Positions 17,328 to 25,887 of a stretch of DNA of 26,677 nucleotides are shown piece by piece. Below the pieces are notes generated by a model. The model was not told the DNA's origin. It ran no database searches and saw only the letters and a program-made list of their open reading frames with translations. The DNA comes from Anaerolineae bacterium. GTDB lineage: Bacteria > Chloroflexota > Anaerolineae > Aggregatilineales > Phototrophicaceae. The DNA is taken from NCBI GenBank assembly GCA_020848855.1, contig JADLHH010000274.1:1-26677 (forward strand). Direction: 5' to 3'. The translations under genes were made by a program, and so were the position numbers. The stretch's first letter is position 1. Each line of letters opens with the position of its first letter.

Positions 17328-18430
17328 GGAGTTGCTTCCGGTGTCTCAAAACGTCGGTATTGATAGTAAGCGGCGCACGCGCCTTCGCTGCTGACCATCG
17401 TCGCGCCCAGCGGGCTGCGCGGTGTACACTGCCTGCCGAATGCCGGGCACTGGTGCGGCTTGATCTTGCCGGTCAGCACGTCGCCGCTGCGGCACAGGGG
17501 CGATTCTTCGGTCAGGATGTCGGTCACATCGAATTTCAGGGCGGCGTCGTAGTCGCGGTAGTCTTCGCGCAGCCGCCAGCCGCTCGCCGGGATGATGCCG
17601 ATGCCGCGCCAACCCCGGTCGCTCACTTCGAAAACCTGCTCCAGAAGCTGCTGCGCCGGGAGATTGCCGTCGCGGGTGACGGCGCGCTCGTAAGCGTTGT
17701 CAACCTCGGCGCGACCGGACTCAAGCTGTTCGACTACGCGCCGGATGCCTTCCAGCACGTCGAGCGGCTCGAAGCCGGTGACCACAATCGGCACGTGGTA
17801 TTTTTCGGCGATTGCCGGGTACTGCCAGTAACCCATCACACTGCACACGTGCCCCGCTGCCAGAAACGCCTGCACCCGGTTGGTCGGTGACTGCAAAATG
17901 GCTTCGAGCGCCGGCGGAACCAGTACGTGCGAAACGAGCATCGAGAAATTGCGCAAGCCCTGACGCTTCGCCTGCACGACCGCCATCGCGTTTGCCGGGG
18001 CGGTCGTCTCGAAGCCGATGCCGAAGAACACTACCTCTCTGTCGGGATTGGCGGCGGCGACCTTCAGCGCGTCGAGCGGCGAATAGACGATGCGCACGTC
18101 GCCGCCCGCGCTCTTGACCCGGAACAGGTCGCCGTGACTGCCGGGCACGCGCAGCATATCCCCGAATGAGCAGAAAATCACGTTCGGGCGTGAGGCGATT
18201 GCCAGCGCCTTGTCGATCACTTCGAGCGGCGTCACGCACACCGGGCAGCCGGGACCGTGAATCAGTTCGACGGTATCGGGCAACAGTTGATCGATGCCGT
18301 TGCGGATGATGCTGTGTGTCTGCCCGCCGCACACTTCCATAATGCTCCAGCGGCGCGTCGCCCGCGCGCGAATGTCGTCCAGAAGGGCTTGTGCCAGCGC
18401 CGGGTTGCGGAATTCGTCGAGATACTTCAT
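17324..18430 (-). CDS. hypD: hydrogenase maturation factor HypD
   Basis: A 368-residue [4Fe-4S] protein that, with HypC, is the scaffold for the Fe(CN)2CO unit. Motifs: [27 protein letters not shown] with the Fe-coordinating and redox Cys, [40 protein letters not shown], and the C-terminal cluster region ([28 protein letters not shown]). The ATG at 18430 overlaps the hypC stop (ATGA). A longer in-frame start at 18745 runs across hypC and is rejected. No anomalies seen. Confidence 0.96.
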   Translation of the reverse strand: MKYLDEFRNPALAQALLDDIRARATRRWSIMEVCGGQTHSIIRNGIDQLLPDTVELIHGPGCPVCVTPLEVIDKALAIASRPNVIFCSFGDMLRVPGSHGDLFRVKSAGGDVRIVYSPLDALKVAAANPDREVVFFGIGFETTAPANAMAVVQAKRQGLRNFSMLVSHVLVPPALEAILQSPTNRVQAFLAAGHVCSVMGYWQYPAIAEKYHVPIVVTGFEPLDVLEGIRRVVEQLESGRAEVDNAYERAVTRDGNLPAQQLLEQVFEVSDRGWRGIGIIPASGWRLREDYRDYDAALKFDVTDILTEESPLCRSGDVLTGKIKPHQCPAFGRQCTPRSPLGATMVSSEGACAAYYQYRRFETPEATP

Positions 18431-18693
18431 GGCGACGAGTCCTGCTCGCCTGCGCCGAATTCTTCGCCGAGCACGCCCATCTGCTCGAACAGCGCCAGCG
18501 ATTCCTGCGCCGATTCTTCGTCCAGTTGGGTGATGGCGAATCCGACGTGGACGATGGTGTATTCGCCGACCTGAATTTCCGGCACGTAGGCGAGGCACAC
18601 TTCCTTGACGACACCGCCGAAATCGACGGTTCCCATCAGGATGCCGTCCGTCTCGTAGATGGTGGCTACCCGCCCCGGAATACCAAGACACAT
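18427..18693 (-). CDS. hypC: hydrogenase maturation chaperone HypC
   Basis: An 88-residue beta-barrel chaperone that begins MCLGIPGRV, with the essential Cys2, and has VHVGFAI at about 48-54 with the conserved His. HypC carries the Fe unit from HypD to the large-subunit precursor. GAGGAGG lies just upstream of ATG 18693; a longer in-frame start at 18759 would bury Cys2 and is rejected. The ATG shares its A with the hypB stop (TGATG), and its stop overlaps hypD. Confidence 0.95.
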   Translation of the reverse strand: MCLGIPGRVATIYETDGILMGTVDFGGVVKEVCLAYVPEIQVGEYTIVHVGFAITQLDEESAQESLALFEQMGVLGEEFGAGEQDSSP

Positions 18694-19382
18694 CAGCGCA
18701 CCTCCTCGCGCATCGCCTGAACATACGCGGCGCGAAGCTCGGCAAGATAGTCCAGCCACACCGCTATGCCGTCGCCGGTTTTTGCCGAAACTTCCAGCAC
18801 CGGCAGCCCCGGATGCACATGTTCGATGGCATTGAGCGCTGCCGTCCGGTTGAAGTCGACGGCTTCCGCGAGGTCGATCTTGGTAATCACGGCGACATCC
18901 GACGAGAAGAACATCGGCGGGTACTTGAGCGGCTTGTCTTCGCCCTCGGTGGTCGAGAGCAGCACGACCCGCATCGCTTCGCCGAGATCGTAGCTCGACG
19001 GGCAGATCAGGTTGCCGACGTTTTCGATGAACAGGTAATCGAGGGCGCTCAAGTCCCAGTCGGCGAGGAAGCGCTCGATCTCGTCAGCTTCCAGATGGCA
19101 GTTGCCCGCCGTCTCGATCTGCTTGACCGGTGCGCCGGTCTGCGCCAGCCGCCGGGCGTCATTGTCGGTGGCGATATCGCCGACCAGCGCCGCGACGCGC
19201 GCGCCGCGCTCGATCAGGCTGCGCATCGTCTGCTGCAGGAACGTGGTCTTGCCCGCGCCGGGGCTGGATACCAGATTGGCGACGAACACGCGGTTGTGCT
19301 GAAAGCGGTCGCGCAGGCTGGCGGCGATCTCATCATTCTTGCTCAGCACGCCCTGACGAATCTCAATGAGTCTCGGCTTCAT
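18693..19382 (-). CDS. hypB: hydrogenase nickel incorporation GTPase HypB
   Basis: A 229-residue SIMIBI GTPase that drives Ni insertion with HypA. Motifs: P-loop SSPGAGKTT (about 39-47), GDIATDNDA switch region, the metal site AGNCHLEA with Cys95-His96, ENVGNLICP and base-recognition TKID. It lacks the N-terminal His-rich nickel-storage tail found in some HypB proteins, and an N-terminal CCGCG-type motif is absent too. The ATG at 19382 lies inside the end of hypA (20-base overlap), so the two should be translationally coupled. Confidence 0.95.
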   Translation of the reverse strand: MKPRLIEIRQGVLSKNDEIAASLRDRFQHNRVFVANLVSSPGAGKTTFLQQTMRSLIERGARVAALVGDIATDNDARRLAQTGAPVKQIETAGNCHLEADEIERFLADWDLSALDYLFIENVGNLICPSSYDLGEAMRVVLLSTTEGEDKPLKYPPMFFSSDVAVITKIDLAEAVDFNRTAALNAIEHVHPGLPVLEVSAKTGDGIAVWLDYLAELRAAYVQAMREEVR

Positions 19383-19728
19383 CTTGCATAATCTCCAGTG
19401 AGACAAGCTCCAGTTCCGTGCCCTGACGCACGTCGGAACTGAACGTCCCGCATATCGGACATTGAAACGACTGAATCGACGGCAGCTCGCGGTCCCGCTG
19501 GCATTCCGGGCAGTGGATGACCAGCGGCACGTCTTCGATTTCCAGCCGCGAGCCTGCCAGCAGCGTGCCTTCGGTCGCCGTGTCGTAAGCGAACAGCAGC
19601 GAGTCCCGGACGACGCCCGCCAGCATACCCAGCCGCAGATGGACGGCTTCCACATGTGGGGCATCTGCCTGGCGCGCGGCGGCTTCGGCGATTTCGACCA
19701 GTTGGAGCGCTATCGACAATTCGTGCAT
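19363..19728 (-). CDS. hypA: hydrogenase/urease nickel metallochaperone HypA
   Basis: A 121-residue protein. The N-terminal MHE provides the Ni-binding His2; the zinc site is C73-x2-C76 and C90-x2-C93. It hands Ni to the hydrogenase large subunit together with HypB. First gene of the hypABCDE-F' operon. The start ATG 19728 is fixed by the invariant MHE. Upstream, a TTGGCA (19792-19787) and TATGCT (19767-19762) with 19-base spacing are a weak promoter candidate on the minus strand; the ribosome site is poor. Confidence 0.95.
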   Translation of the reverse strand: MHELSIALQLVEIAEAAARQADAPHVEAVHLRLGMLAGVVRDSLLFAYDTATEGTLLAGSRLEIEDVPLVIHCPECQRDRELPSIQSFQCPICGTFSSDVRQGTELELVSLEIMQDEAETH

Positions 19729-19881
19729 GACGCTGCGAACGACCCTCGTTTTTCAGATCGTAGCATAGCTGGCGCGGCGTCCCACGTGCCAAATGATAGA
19801 GAGATCAGATTACAGATGTTGTCTTAGGGGAAAGTTGGGGAGAATTAGGGCAAACTGAAAACCTGCTCCATTGCGAACCGA

Positions 19882-19926
19882 GTAGGGGCGGGTTAGCTTG
19901 CGCAGCAAGCCCAGACCCGCCCCTAC
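19882..19926. repeat. interspersed palindromic element (GTAGGGGCGGGT type) with inner hairpin
   Basis: Outer perfect arms GTAGGGGCGGGT (19882-19893) and ACCCGCCCCTAC (19915-19926), with an inner stem GCTTGC (19896-19901) / GCAAGC (19905-19910) around a GCA loop. Short CGAACCG (19874-19880) and CGGTTCG (19943-19949) flank it in inverse orientation. The outer arms resemble a dispersed repeat I recall from Chloroflexota and cyanobacterial genomes. It sits in the 271-base gap between hypA and mrpG; apart from a small GCGGA-AA-TCCGC hairpin at 19986-19997 I see nothing else there. Confidence 0.8.
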
Positions 19927-19999
19927 AGACAACCCAGCCCAGCGGTTCGGCTCATTGACCACAGGGTGCGCGGGGTGAGGTCAGGGCGGAAATCCGCGC

Positions 20000-20347
20000 T
20001 TAGCTGCGTACCCGCGAAAGGTCGTCGTCAACCGCTTCGTGCGCCATGTCGTCGCGCACGGCTTTGTTCATCGGAATGCCATGACGGTACGCCGCCGCCG
20101 CGATGGCGTGCGTGCTGACCGGGAGCGTCAGCACGGCGAAGATCGCCAGCGCCAGCAGCTTGAGCGCTGCCGACGGCATCAGGATAGCCGTGCCGATCAA
20201 CAGCCCGCACAGCCCGACGGTGGCGACTTTGCCGGACGCGTGCAGCCGGCAGTACAGGTCGGGCATTCGTATCATGCCGACGACGCCCAGCACGCTGAAA
20301 CCCACGCCGACCCACAGTACGACCAGTCCCAGGATTTCCAATACCAT
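20000..20347 (-). CDS. mrpG: Mrp/Mnh cation:proton antiporter subunit G
   Basis: A 115-residue membrane protein with three hydrophobic segments (about 4-24, 39-59, 62-82) and the family signature GMIRMPDLYCRLHASGKVATVG at about 24-45. A charged cytoplasmic tail follows (about 95-115). MrpG is an essential small subunit of the multisubunit Na+(Li+)/H+ antiporter. Its ATG shares a base with the mrpF stop (TGATG). Last gene of the operon; no convincing terminator with a U run follows, only a short GCGGA-AA-TCCGC hairpin and the palindromic element. Confidence 0.93.
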   Translation of the reverse strand: MVLEILGLVVLWVGVGFSVLGVVGMIRMPDLYCRLHASGKVATVGLCGLLIGTAILMPSAALKLLALAIFAVLTLPVSTHAIAAAAYRHGIPMNKAVRDDMAHEAVDDDLSRVRS

Positions 20348-20622
20348 CAGAACACCTTTCCTTCCGATATATAACGGGCAAGGGCAATCGTGCCGATGAA
20401 CGCGAACGCCGCCAACGCGATTGCCACGTCGATGTACATCGACGTTTCGCGCAGCAGCGCCAGCACAATGATGATCCCGATCAACAGCGTGGTAATGGCA
20501 TCGACGGCTTGCAGGCGGTCAGCCGCGCTGGGTCCAATCCACACCCGGTAGGCGCACGGCAGGATCAGAATCATCAGCACAATCAACGCCGCCTGCATAC
20601 TAAGCTGAATCAAATCCGACAT
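20347..20622 (-). CDS. mrpF: Mrp/Mnh cation:proton antiporter subunit F
   Basis: A 91-residue protein with three membrane segments (about 6-24, 36-57, 62-83). The family motif YRVWIGPSAADRLQAVDAI at about 25-43 is clear, with its conserved Asp residues. The start has GGGAGG nine bases upstream; it follows the mrpE stop by three bases. Confidence 0.93.
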   Translation of the reverse strand: MSDLIQLSMQAALIVLMILILPCAYRVWIGPSAADRLQAVDAITTLLIGIIIVLALLRETSMYIDVAIALAAFAFIGTIALARYISEGKVF

Positions 20623-20625
20623 GCG

Positions 20626-21120
20626 TTAATCCCTCCCGGCAATCCGGTTGAGCAGCTTCAGGCGTCGCGCCTGCGCTGCCGCCGAGTTCTGGGCGGACGC
20701 TTCGACATCGAGGCAGTGGACGTACATGGCTTGGCTGCCATCAAAGTCGACGACCAGTTCGCCGGGGGTGATGGTGATGCCATGGGCGCTGAAAGCGGCG
20801 GTGAAGTCGCTTTCGTACTGATCCTGCGTGTAAACCTTGAGGATGCCCGGCTTGAGCGGCATATGGGGGTTCATCACTACCCGCGCCACGTCCACGCTCG
20901 ACTTCCAGATGTCGCGGGCGAGGGTGATCGTGTAGATGGTCACCGCCACAATCTGATCGGGCAGGCGGCGCGGGTCGATCTTCGTCTGGTTCACCTTCAG
21001 CATAAGCAGAATGGCGCTGGCGAAGATGAACCCCACCAGAAAGCTATCCGGGGTGATGCTCGACGTGAAGATCATCCAGACGACTGCCATTGGAACGGCG
21101 AGTACCGCTGTCACCAACAT
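20626..21120 (-). CDS. mrpE: Mrp/Mnh cation:proton antiporter subunit E
   Basis: A 164-residue protein with N-terminal hydrophobic segments (to about 42), then VTIYTITLARDIWKSSVDVARVVMNPHMPLKPGILKV, the conserved MrpE region, and a soluble C-terminal domain with TITPGELVVDFDGSQAMYVHCLDVE. ATG 21120 has AGGAGG formed by the last mrpD codons. A much longer in-frame frame starting at 21966 runs through mrpD in the wrong frame and is not the gene. Confidence 0.92.
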   Translation of the reverse strand: MLVTAVLAVPMAVVWMIFTSSITPDSFLVGFIFASAILLMLKVNQTKIDPRRLPDQIVAVTIYTITLARDIWKSSVDVARVVMNPHMPLKPGILKVYTQDQYESDFTAAFSAHGITITPGELVVDFDGSQAMYVHCLDVEASAQNSAAAQARRLKLLNRIAGRD

Positions 21121-21122
21121 CG

Positions 21123-22613
21123 CTAACCTCCTAACACGCCACGTATGTAGAGTTCTGGATCGCTCAAACGATTGACTGCGATGGTTGCCGCTTCGACCAG
21201 CGGCGATGCATACAGACCGAACAACACGCACAGGCTGATCAGCAGCGCCGGAGCCAGCAGGCTGTCGCCGACCGGCTTGAGCGTCAGGTGTTCGTCCGGC
21301 GTGCGCTGGAAGATGTGCTGCCACGTGCGCATGGTATACAGCAGGGTGATCAGCCCTGCGCCGATTGCCAGCCCCAAAATCAGCCAGCCCTGCGCTTCGA
21401 TGCCGCCCTGCACAATGCTCAGCTTGCTGATGAAGCCGTTGAACGGTGGGATGCCCGTCAGCGCCAGCCCGCCGATCAGATACAGCAGGCTCAGCCCGCC
21501 CAGCGTTCTGCCCCCACCGCCGATTTCGCTCAGCTTGGCGCTCTTGTTCGGCATCCGGCTGGCGACCGCGCCGGTGATCATCAGCAGGGAAGATTTGATG
21601 AACGAGTGATTGAAGGCGTAGACGATTGCGCCGACCAGCGCCAGCGGCGTGCCCCAGCCGATGCCAAGCAGGATGAAGCCGATCTGCCCGAAGGTGGAGT
21701 AGGCGAGCATCCGCTTGGCGTCGTAAGTGCGCAGCGCTGCCAGCCCGCCGAAGAAGATGCCGATGATGCCGAGGATCAGCAGCAGCGTGCGTACCAGCGG
21801 CGCTTCGGCGATGAACAGCAGCATCGTCAGCCGGAACAGCCCGTATACGCCGACCTTGACGACCACCGACGACAGCACCGCGTGAACGGGCGTCGGCGCG
21901 GCGGTGTGGAAGTCCGGCTGCCAGAAGTGGAACGGGAAAACCGCGCTCTTGAGCAGGAAGGCGCACATCAGCACGACGGCGGCGACCTGCGCCAGCAGCG
22001 GGCGCTGACCGCCTTCGAGCAGGCGGGCGATATCCGCCAGCGTCAGTGTGCCGAATGTCGCGTAGATCGCGCAGATGCCGAGCAGCAGGAACAGCGAACC
22101 CATCGCGCTGATCAGCAGATACTTGATCGCCGCTTCGACGCCCAGTCGGTTATCCGAAATAGCGACCAGCACCACCGAGGACATGATCATCAGTTCCTGG
22201 AAGACGAACAGCGTGAAGATGTCGCCGGTGTAGAACGCGCCGTTGAGACCCGCCGCCATGCACAGGAACAGCGGCATGAAAGCCGGGTACGACACGCATT
22301 TGTCGTGGCAGCCGAGGATGTAGATCGCGCCGCAGGCGACGACCGTCGTCGCCATCAGCTCGAACAGCGCCGAGAGCATGTCCGGGGCGAGCACGATGCC
22401 GTAGGGCGGGGCATACCCGCCAATACGGTAGACCTGTATCCCATCGCTCCAGTTGAGCAGCAGGATCACCAGACTGGCGACCCAGGCGATGCCCGTCGCG
22501 GCAATGCCGATGGAGTGCTGTACGCGCAGGTAGCGTGCGGTCAGCACGCACAGGGCAGCGCCAGTGAGCGGAGCGAATATCGGGACGAGGACGAGCGGGT
22601 TGTTCGGCATCAT
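21123..22613 (-). CDS. mrpD: Mrp/Mnh cation:proton antiporter subunit D (NuoM/N-like)
   Basis: A 496-residue, about 14-segment proton-translocating subunit related to complex I antiporter-like subunits. Glu140 in FVFQELMIMSS and the Lys of CAFLLKSAVFPFHFWQPDFHTAAPTPVHA are the charged residues of the proton path in this family. KRMLAYSTFGQIGFILLGIG and IPPFNGFISKL are further signatures. Three in-line starts exist (TTG 22616, ATG 22613, ATG 22610); ATG 22613 overlaps the mrpC stop (TGATG). The stop is two bases from the mrpE start. Confidence 0.95.
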   Translation of the reverse strand: MMPNNPLVLVPIFAPLTGAALCVLTARYLRVQHSIGIAATGIAWVASLVILLLNWSDGIQVYRIGGYAPPYGIVLAPDMLSALFELMATTVVACGAIYILGCHDKCVSYPAFMPLFLCMAAGLNGAFYTGDIFTLFVFQELMIMSSVVLVAISDNRLGVEAAIKYLLISAMGSLFLLLGICAIYATFGTLTLADIARLLEGGQRPLLAQVAAVVLMCAFLLKSAVFPFHFWQPDFHTAAPTPVHAVLSSVVVKVGVYGLFRLTMLLFIAEAPLVRTLLLILGIIGIFFGGLAALRTYDAKRMLAYSTFGQIGFILLGIGWGTPLALVGAIVYAFNHSFIKSSLLMITGAVASRMPNKSAKLSEIGGGGRTLGGLSLLYLIGGLALTGIPPFNGFISKLSIVQGGIEAQGWLILGLAIGAGLITLLYTMRTWQHIFQRTPDEHLTLKPVGDSLLAPALLISLCVLFGLYASPLVEAATIAVNRLSDPELYIRGVLGG

Positions 22614-22954
22614 CAACCCTTCAACCGATCCAGATGATCGAGGTCAGCGGTTTTGTAGCGCCGCGCCGAAGTCGAAATCAGACCGAGCAGGATGGCGTAC
22701 GAGCCGAAGCTGATGACGATTGCCGTCAGGATCAACGCCTGCACCAGCGGGTCGCTGGTGGTCGTGTGGTTGTCGACATTCTGGGTATAGGCGGGCGCGA
22801 CGCCGTTAAAAGCGCCGACGGCGAAGAAGAACAGGTTGATCGCCGTGAACAGGATGTAAAAGCCCAGCGCCGATTTCACCATGTCGCGGCGCAGAAGCTG
22901 AAATATCCCCAGCGCGAACATGATGCCCGTCGCCAGCGCGAAGATGACGTTCAT
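22613..22954 (-). CDS. mrpC: Mrp/Mnh cation:proton antiporter subunit C (NuoK-like)
   Basis: A 113-residue protein with three membrane segments, homologous to NuoK. Signatures: GFYILFTAINLFFFAVGAF and DPLVQALILTAIVISFGSYAILLGLI. The ATG overlaps the mrpAB stop by four bases (ATGA). Confidence 0.94.
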   Translation of the reverse strand: MNVIFALATGIMFALGIFQLLRRDMVKSALGFYILFTAINLFFFAVGAFNGVAPAYTQNVDNHTTTSDPLVQALILTAIVISFGSYAILLGLISTSARRYKTADLDHLDRLKG

Positions 22955-25788
22955 AACGGCTCGATCTCTCTCGGATACGCTATTGCTTCCATAATCGTCG
23001 CCACGCTCCCCAGCACCGTCAGGAAAATACCGGTCTCGTAGATCAGCGTGGTCGACAGGTGCAGTTGAGCGGGCAGAGGGATGTCAAATGTGATATGGCT
23101 GAGGAACGGCTGACCGAACAATACCGGCAGCGCCGCGTTGCCGATCACCAGCGCCAGTCCAATGCCGATCAGCACCCGCGCGTGCAGCCAGTTCAACTGC
23201 TTGTGCGCGTCGTGGTAGCCGAACACGATGTACCACAGCGCCACGCCTAACCCGCTGATCACGCCCGCCGTGAAGCCGTCGCCCGGGCCATCGCCGCCGT
23301 AAAGCAACTGCGCCAGCGCGATCAGGAAGGCGAAAGGCAGCACGATCAGCGCAATCGTGCGGGTAAGTGGTGTCGAAAACTGCGATGCGAACAACGGCGA
23401 TTCTTCATCCGCTTTATCTCCCGGCGCGTGTATCTTGATGGCTTCGATTTCCTGCGTGCGCCGCAGCACGGCGATCACACGGGAGACGCGCTGGGGCCAC
23501 GGTGCGCTGCTGGCAGGCTTGGCGATCAGCGTCAGCACGCCGAGCGCCGATACGCTGAACACGGTGATCTCGATGATCGTGTCCATGCCCCGGAAGTCGG
23601 TGACGATTGCGCCGACCACGTCCGAGAAGCCCATCAATTGCTGGGCATTTTCGAGATGCCAAGTGGCAATCGTTTCCGGCTTGGGGCGGCTGGTGAGTGC
23701 AGCCAGCGCGAACAGCCCGACGCCGATGCCAATCAATAAGGAAATCCCGATATCGCGCAGCAGCCCGGCGCGGGACTGATGCCAGACGACATCCATCGCT
23801 CGCTCGCGTGCTTCAGCATGGATGCGCGCCAGCATGACGATCAGCAGCACGGTGCCGATGGTTTCGACCATGAACTGCACCAGCGCCACGTCCGGCGCGG
23901 GTTCGATCAGGAACAGCCCGCCGATGCAGTAGCCGGAGACGCCGAGCGAGAGTGCCGCTAACAGGTGATTGCGGAACACGATGCTCGCCAGCATCATCGT
24001 CAGCGCCAGCACGACCAGCACCGAGCGCAGGAAGTCGGTGCTGCCGTTGAACGTGATGTCCAGCGGATAACCCGTAACGTGTGCCAGCCCCGCCGTCGCC
24101 TGCAAAGCAATGACGCTGCCCAGGATGACGACCAGGTAATAGCGCAGCTTGCCGCCCTGTGTGAGCAGCAGCAGGTCACCGACGCGCTCGACGGCATGGA
24201 CGATGCCCTGATAAATACGCTCGCCGCTGGGAGGCTGGAAGGGGATACTCCAGCCGCGCCACCACTGCCGGGTGGCAAAGACCGCCGCCCCGCTGCCGAT
24301 GGCGACCAGACTCAGCATGAACGGTGTGTTCAGTCCGTGAAACAGCGCCAGATGCAGGTCGCCGGGGATCATCATGCCGACCAGCGGGACGATCAGCGCC
24401 TGCAAGCCCAAGCCGCCGAGCAGTGAGCCACCCGCCAGCACCGCCGGACCGACCAGCAGCCCATGTGGCGCTTCGTGCAGATGATGCGTATGTGCCGGTT
24501 TCCCGGCGAAAACGTCCCACACGAGGATCGCCGCCAGCGCGACTGTCAGCGTGGCAGTGACGACGATCACCGTCACGGCGCTGATATTGCCGAGCATGGC
24601 GTCGAGCAGCGACTCCTTCGCCACGAAGCCGAGCAGCGGCGGCAGCCCCGCCATTGACAGCGCGGCGAGCACGGCGACCGCTGTCCAGCCAGGCATCGAG
24701 CGTGCCAGCCCGCCCAGCTTGTCCAGTTGGCGCGTCCCGGTGGAGTGATCGATTGCGCCGACCACCAGAAACAGCGCAGCTTTGTACAGGCTGTGCGCCA
24801 GGATACCGATTAGCGCTGCTTTCAGTCCTTCGCCGTGCGGCAGGCTGATCAGCGCGACGAGTATTCCAAGCTGGCTGATGGTCGAGTAGGCAAGCGCCGC
24901 TTTCAGGTCGCGCTGGCGCAGCGCGAACGCCGCGCCTATCAGCATGGTGATCAGTCCCACGCCGAGCAGGACATTCTGCCAGAGGGCGGTATCGCCCAGC
25001 ACCGGGTAAAGCCGGAGCAGCAGGTAGATGCCCGCCTTGACCATCGTCGCGGAATGCAGGTAAGCGCTGGCGGGGGTCGGGGCGTTCATCGCGCCGGGCA
25101 GCCAGAAATGGAACGGGAACTGCGCGCTCTTGGAGAAGCAGCCGATCACGATCAGGATCGTGAACGCGCTGTACCAGGGGCTTTCGTGCAGGGTGGCGCT
25201 GGTCAGAACCTGGGTGAGTTCCATCGAGCCGGCGGCTGTTCCCAGCAGCATCAGCCCGATGAGCAGCGCTAACCCGCCGCCACCGGTCACGATCAGCGCT
25301 TGCAGCGCCCCGCGCCGGGCATCGGCGCTCTCGCGCTTGAAGCCGATCAGCAGGAACGAGACCACGCTGGTCAGTTCCCAGCCGATGAACAGGCTGATCA
25401 GATTGCCCGACAGCACCATGAACAGCATGGCGCTCATGAAGGCGAGCAACTGCTTGTAGAACCGGTTGAGGTCTGCTGCTTCGTCGAAGTAGTATCCGGC
25501 ATAGATCACGATCATCGCGCCAATGCCGACGACGACGAGGCTGAACAGGAGCGAGAGACCGTCCAGGTAAAGCGACAGGCTTAGCCCCAACTGTGGAACC
25601 CAGGGAATGGTGACCACGATCGGTCCGGTGTCGCTGACGACCGGCACAAACGAGAGCAGCCATACGAACAACCCGCCGACAATCGCGCCGATGATCCAAG
25701 TCTGGGGTGCTTTGGGGAACGTTCTGCGGACAGCCGACATCAGCAGAGCGAGAAATGCGGGTGTTGCGCTAATGACGGCTAAGCCCAT
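22951..25788 (-). CDS. mrpA: Mrp/Mnh cation:proton antiporter fused subunits A and B
   Basis: A 945-residue membrane protein. Residues up to about 500 are the NuoL-like antiporter core (GWELTSVVSFLLIGFK, KSAQFPFHFWLPGAMNAPTPASAYLHSATMVKAG, and DLKAALAYSTISQLGILVAL). These are followed by the MbhD/MbhE-like C-terminal segments (including APDVALVQFMVETIGTVLLIVML). From about residue 804 a complete MrpB-like domain continues in the same frame (GGDGPGDGFTAGVISGL, LIYETGIFLTVLGSVATIMEAI). Such A-B fusion is known in other bacteria. ATG 25788 (GGAG about ten bases upstream) is chosen; in-frame GTG 25812 and ATG 25824 are alternatives. First gene of mrpAB-C-D-E-F-G. Confidence 0.93.
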   Translation of the reverse strand: MGLAVISATPAFLALLMSAVRRTFPKAPQTWIIGAIVGGLFVWLLSFVPVVSDTGPIVVTIPWVPQLGLSLSLYLDGLSLLFSLVVVGIGAMIVIYAGYYFDEAADLNRFYKQLLAFMSAMLFMVLSGNLISLFIGWELTSVVSFLLIGFKRESADARRGALQALIVTGGGGLALLIGLMLLGTAAGSMELTQVLTSATLHESPWYSAFTILIVIGCFSKSAQFPFHFWLPGAMNAPTPASAYLHSATMVKAGIYLLLRLYPVLGDTALWQNVLLGVGLITMLIGAAFALRQRDLKAALAYSTISQLGILVALISLPHGEGLKAALIGILAHSLYKAALFLVVGAIDHSTGTRQLDKLGGLARSMPGWTAVAVLAALSMAGLPPLLGFVAKESLLDAMLGNISAVTVIVVTATLTVALAAILVWDVFAGKPAHTHHLHEAPHGLLVGPAVLAGGSLLGGLGLQALIVPLVGMMIPGDLHLALFHGLNTPFMLSLVAIGSGAAVFATRQWWRGWSIPFQPPSGERIYQGIVHAVERVGDLLLLTQGGKLRYYLVVILGSVIALQATAGLAHVTGYPLDITFNGSTDFLRSVLVVLALTMMLASIVFRNHLLAALSLGVSGYCIGGLFLIEPAPDVALVQFMVETIGTVLLIVMLARIHAEARERAMDVVWHQSRAGLLRDIGISLLIGIGVGLFALAALTSRPKPETIATWHLENAQQLMGFSDVVGAIVTDFRGMDTIIEITVFSVSALGVLTLIAKPASSAPWPQRVSRVIAVLRRTQEIEAIKIHAPGDKADEESPLFASQFSTPLTRTIALIVLPFAFLIALAQLLYGGDGPGDGFTAGVISGLGVALWYIVFGYHDAHKQLNWLHARVLIGIGLALVIGNAALPVLFGQPFLSHITFDIPLPAQLHLSTTLIYETGIFLTVLGSVATIMEAIAYPREIEPL

Positions 25789-25830
25789 TGATGCGGACTC
25801 CGACAAATTCACCTCACTACAGTACATGCC

Positions 25831-25858
25831 GCAGCGGGAGACTCGCGCCTCCCGCTGC
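25831..25858 (-). terminator. hairpin downstream of the ammonium transporter gene
   Basis: Arms GCAGCGGGAG (25831-25840) and CTCCCGCTGC (25849-25858) enclose an 8-base loop, 29 bases beyond the amt stop and 42 bases before the mrpAB start. There is no U run, so it may be a weak or factor-assisted terminator or an mRNA 3'-end stabiliser. Confidence 0.5.
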
Positions 25859-25887
25859 ACTAGAAGCCAGCGGAACGAGAATTCCGG

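Noticed and set aside
17324..18745. Extended HypD starting at 18745
   Set aside because: The extra residues come from reading hypC out of frame; MKYLDEF at 18430 is the expected HypD start and overlaps the hypC stop.
21288..22637. 449-codon plus-strand frame opposite mrpD
   Set aside because: The translation is a polar Arg/Gln/Asp-rich mirror of a membrane protein gene; mrpD has clear motifs and operon overlaps.
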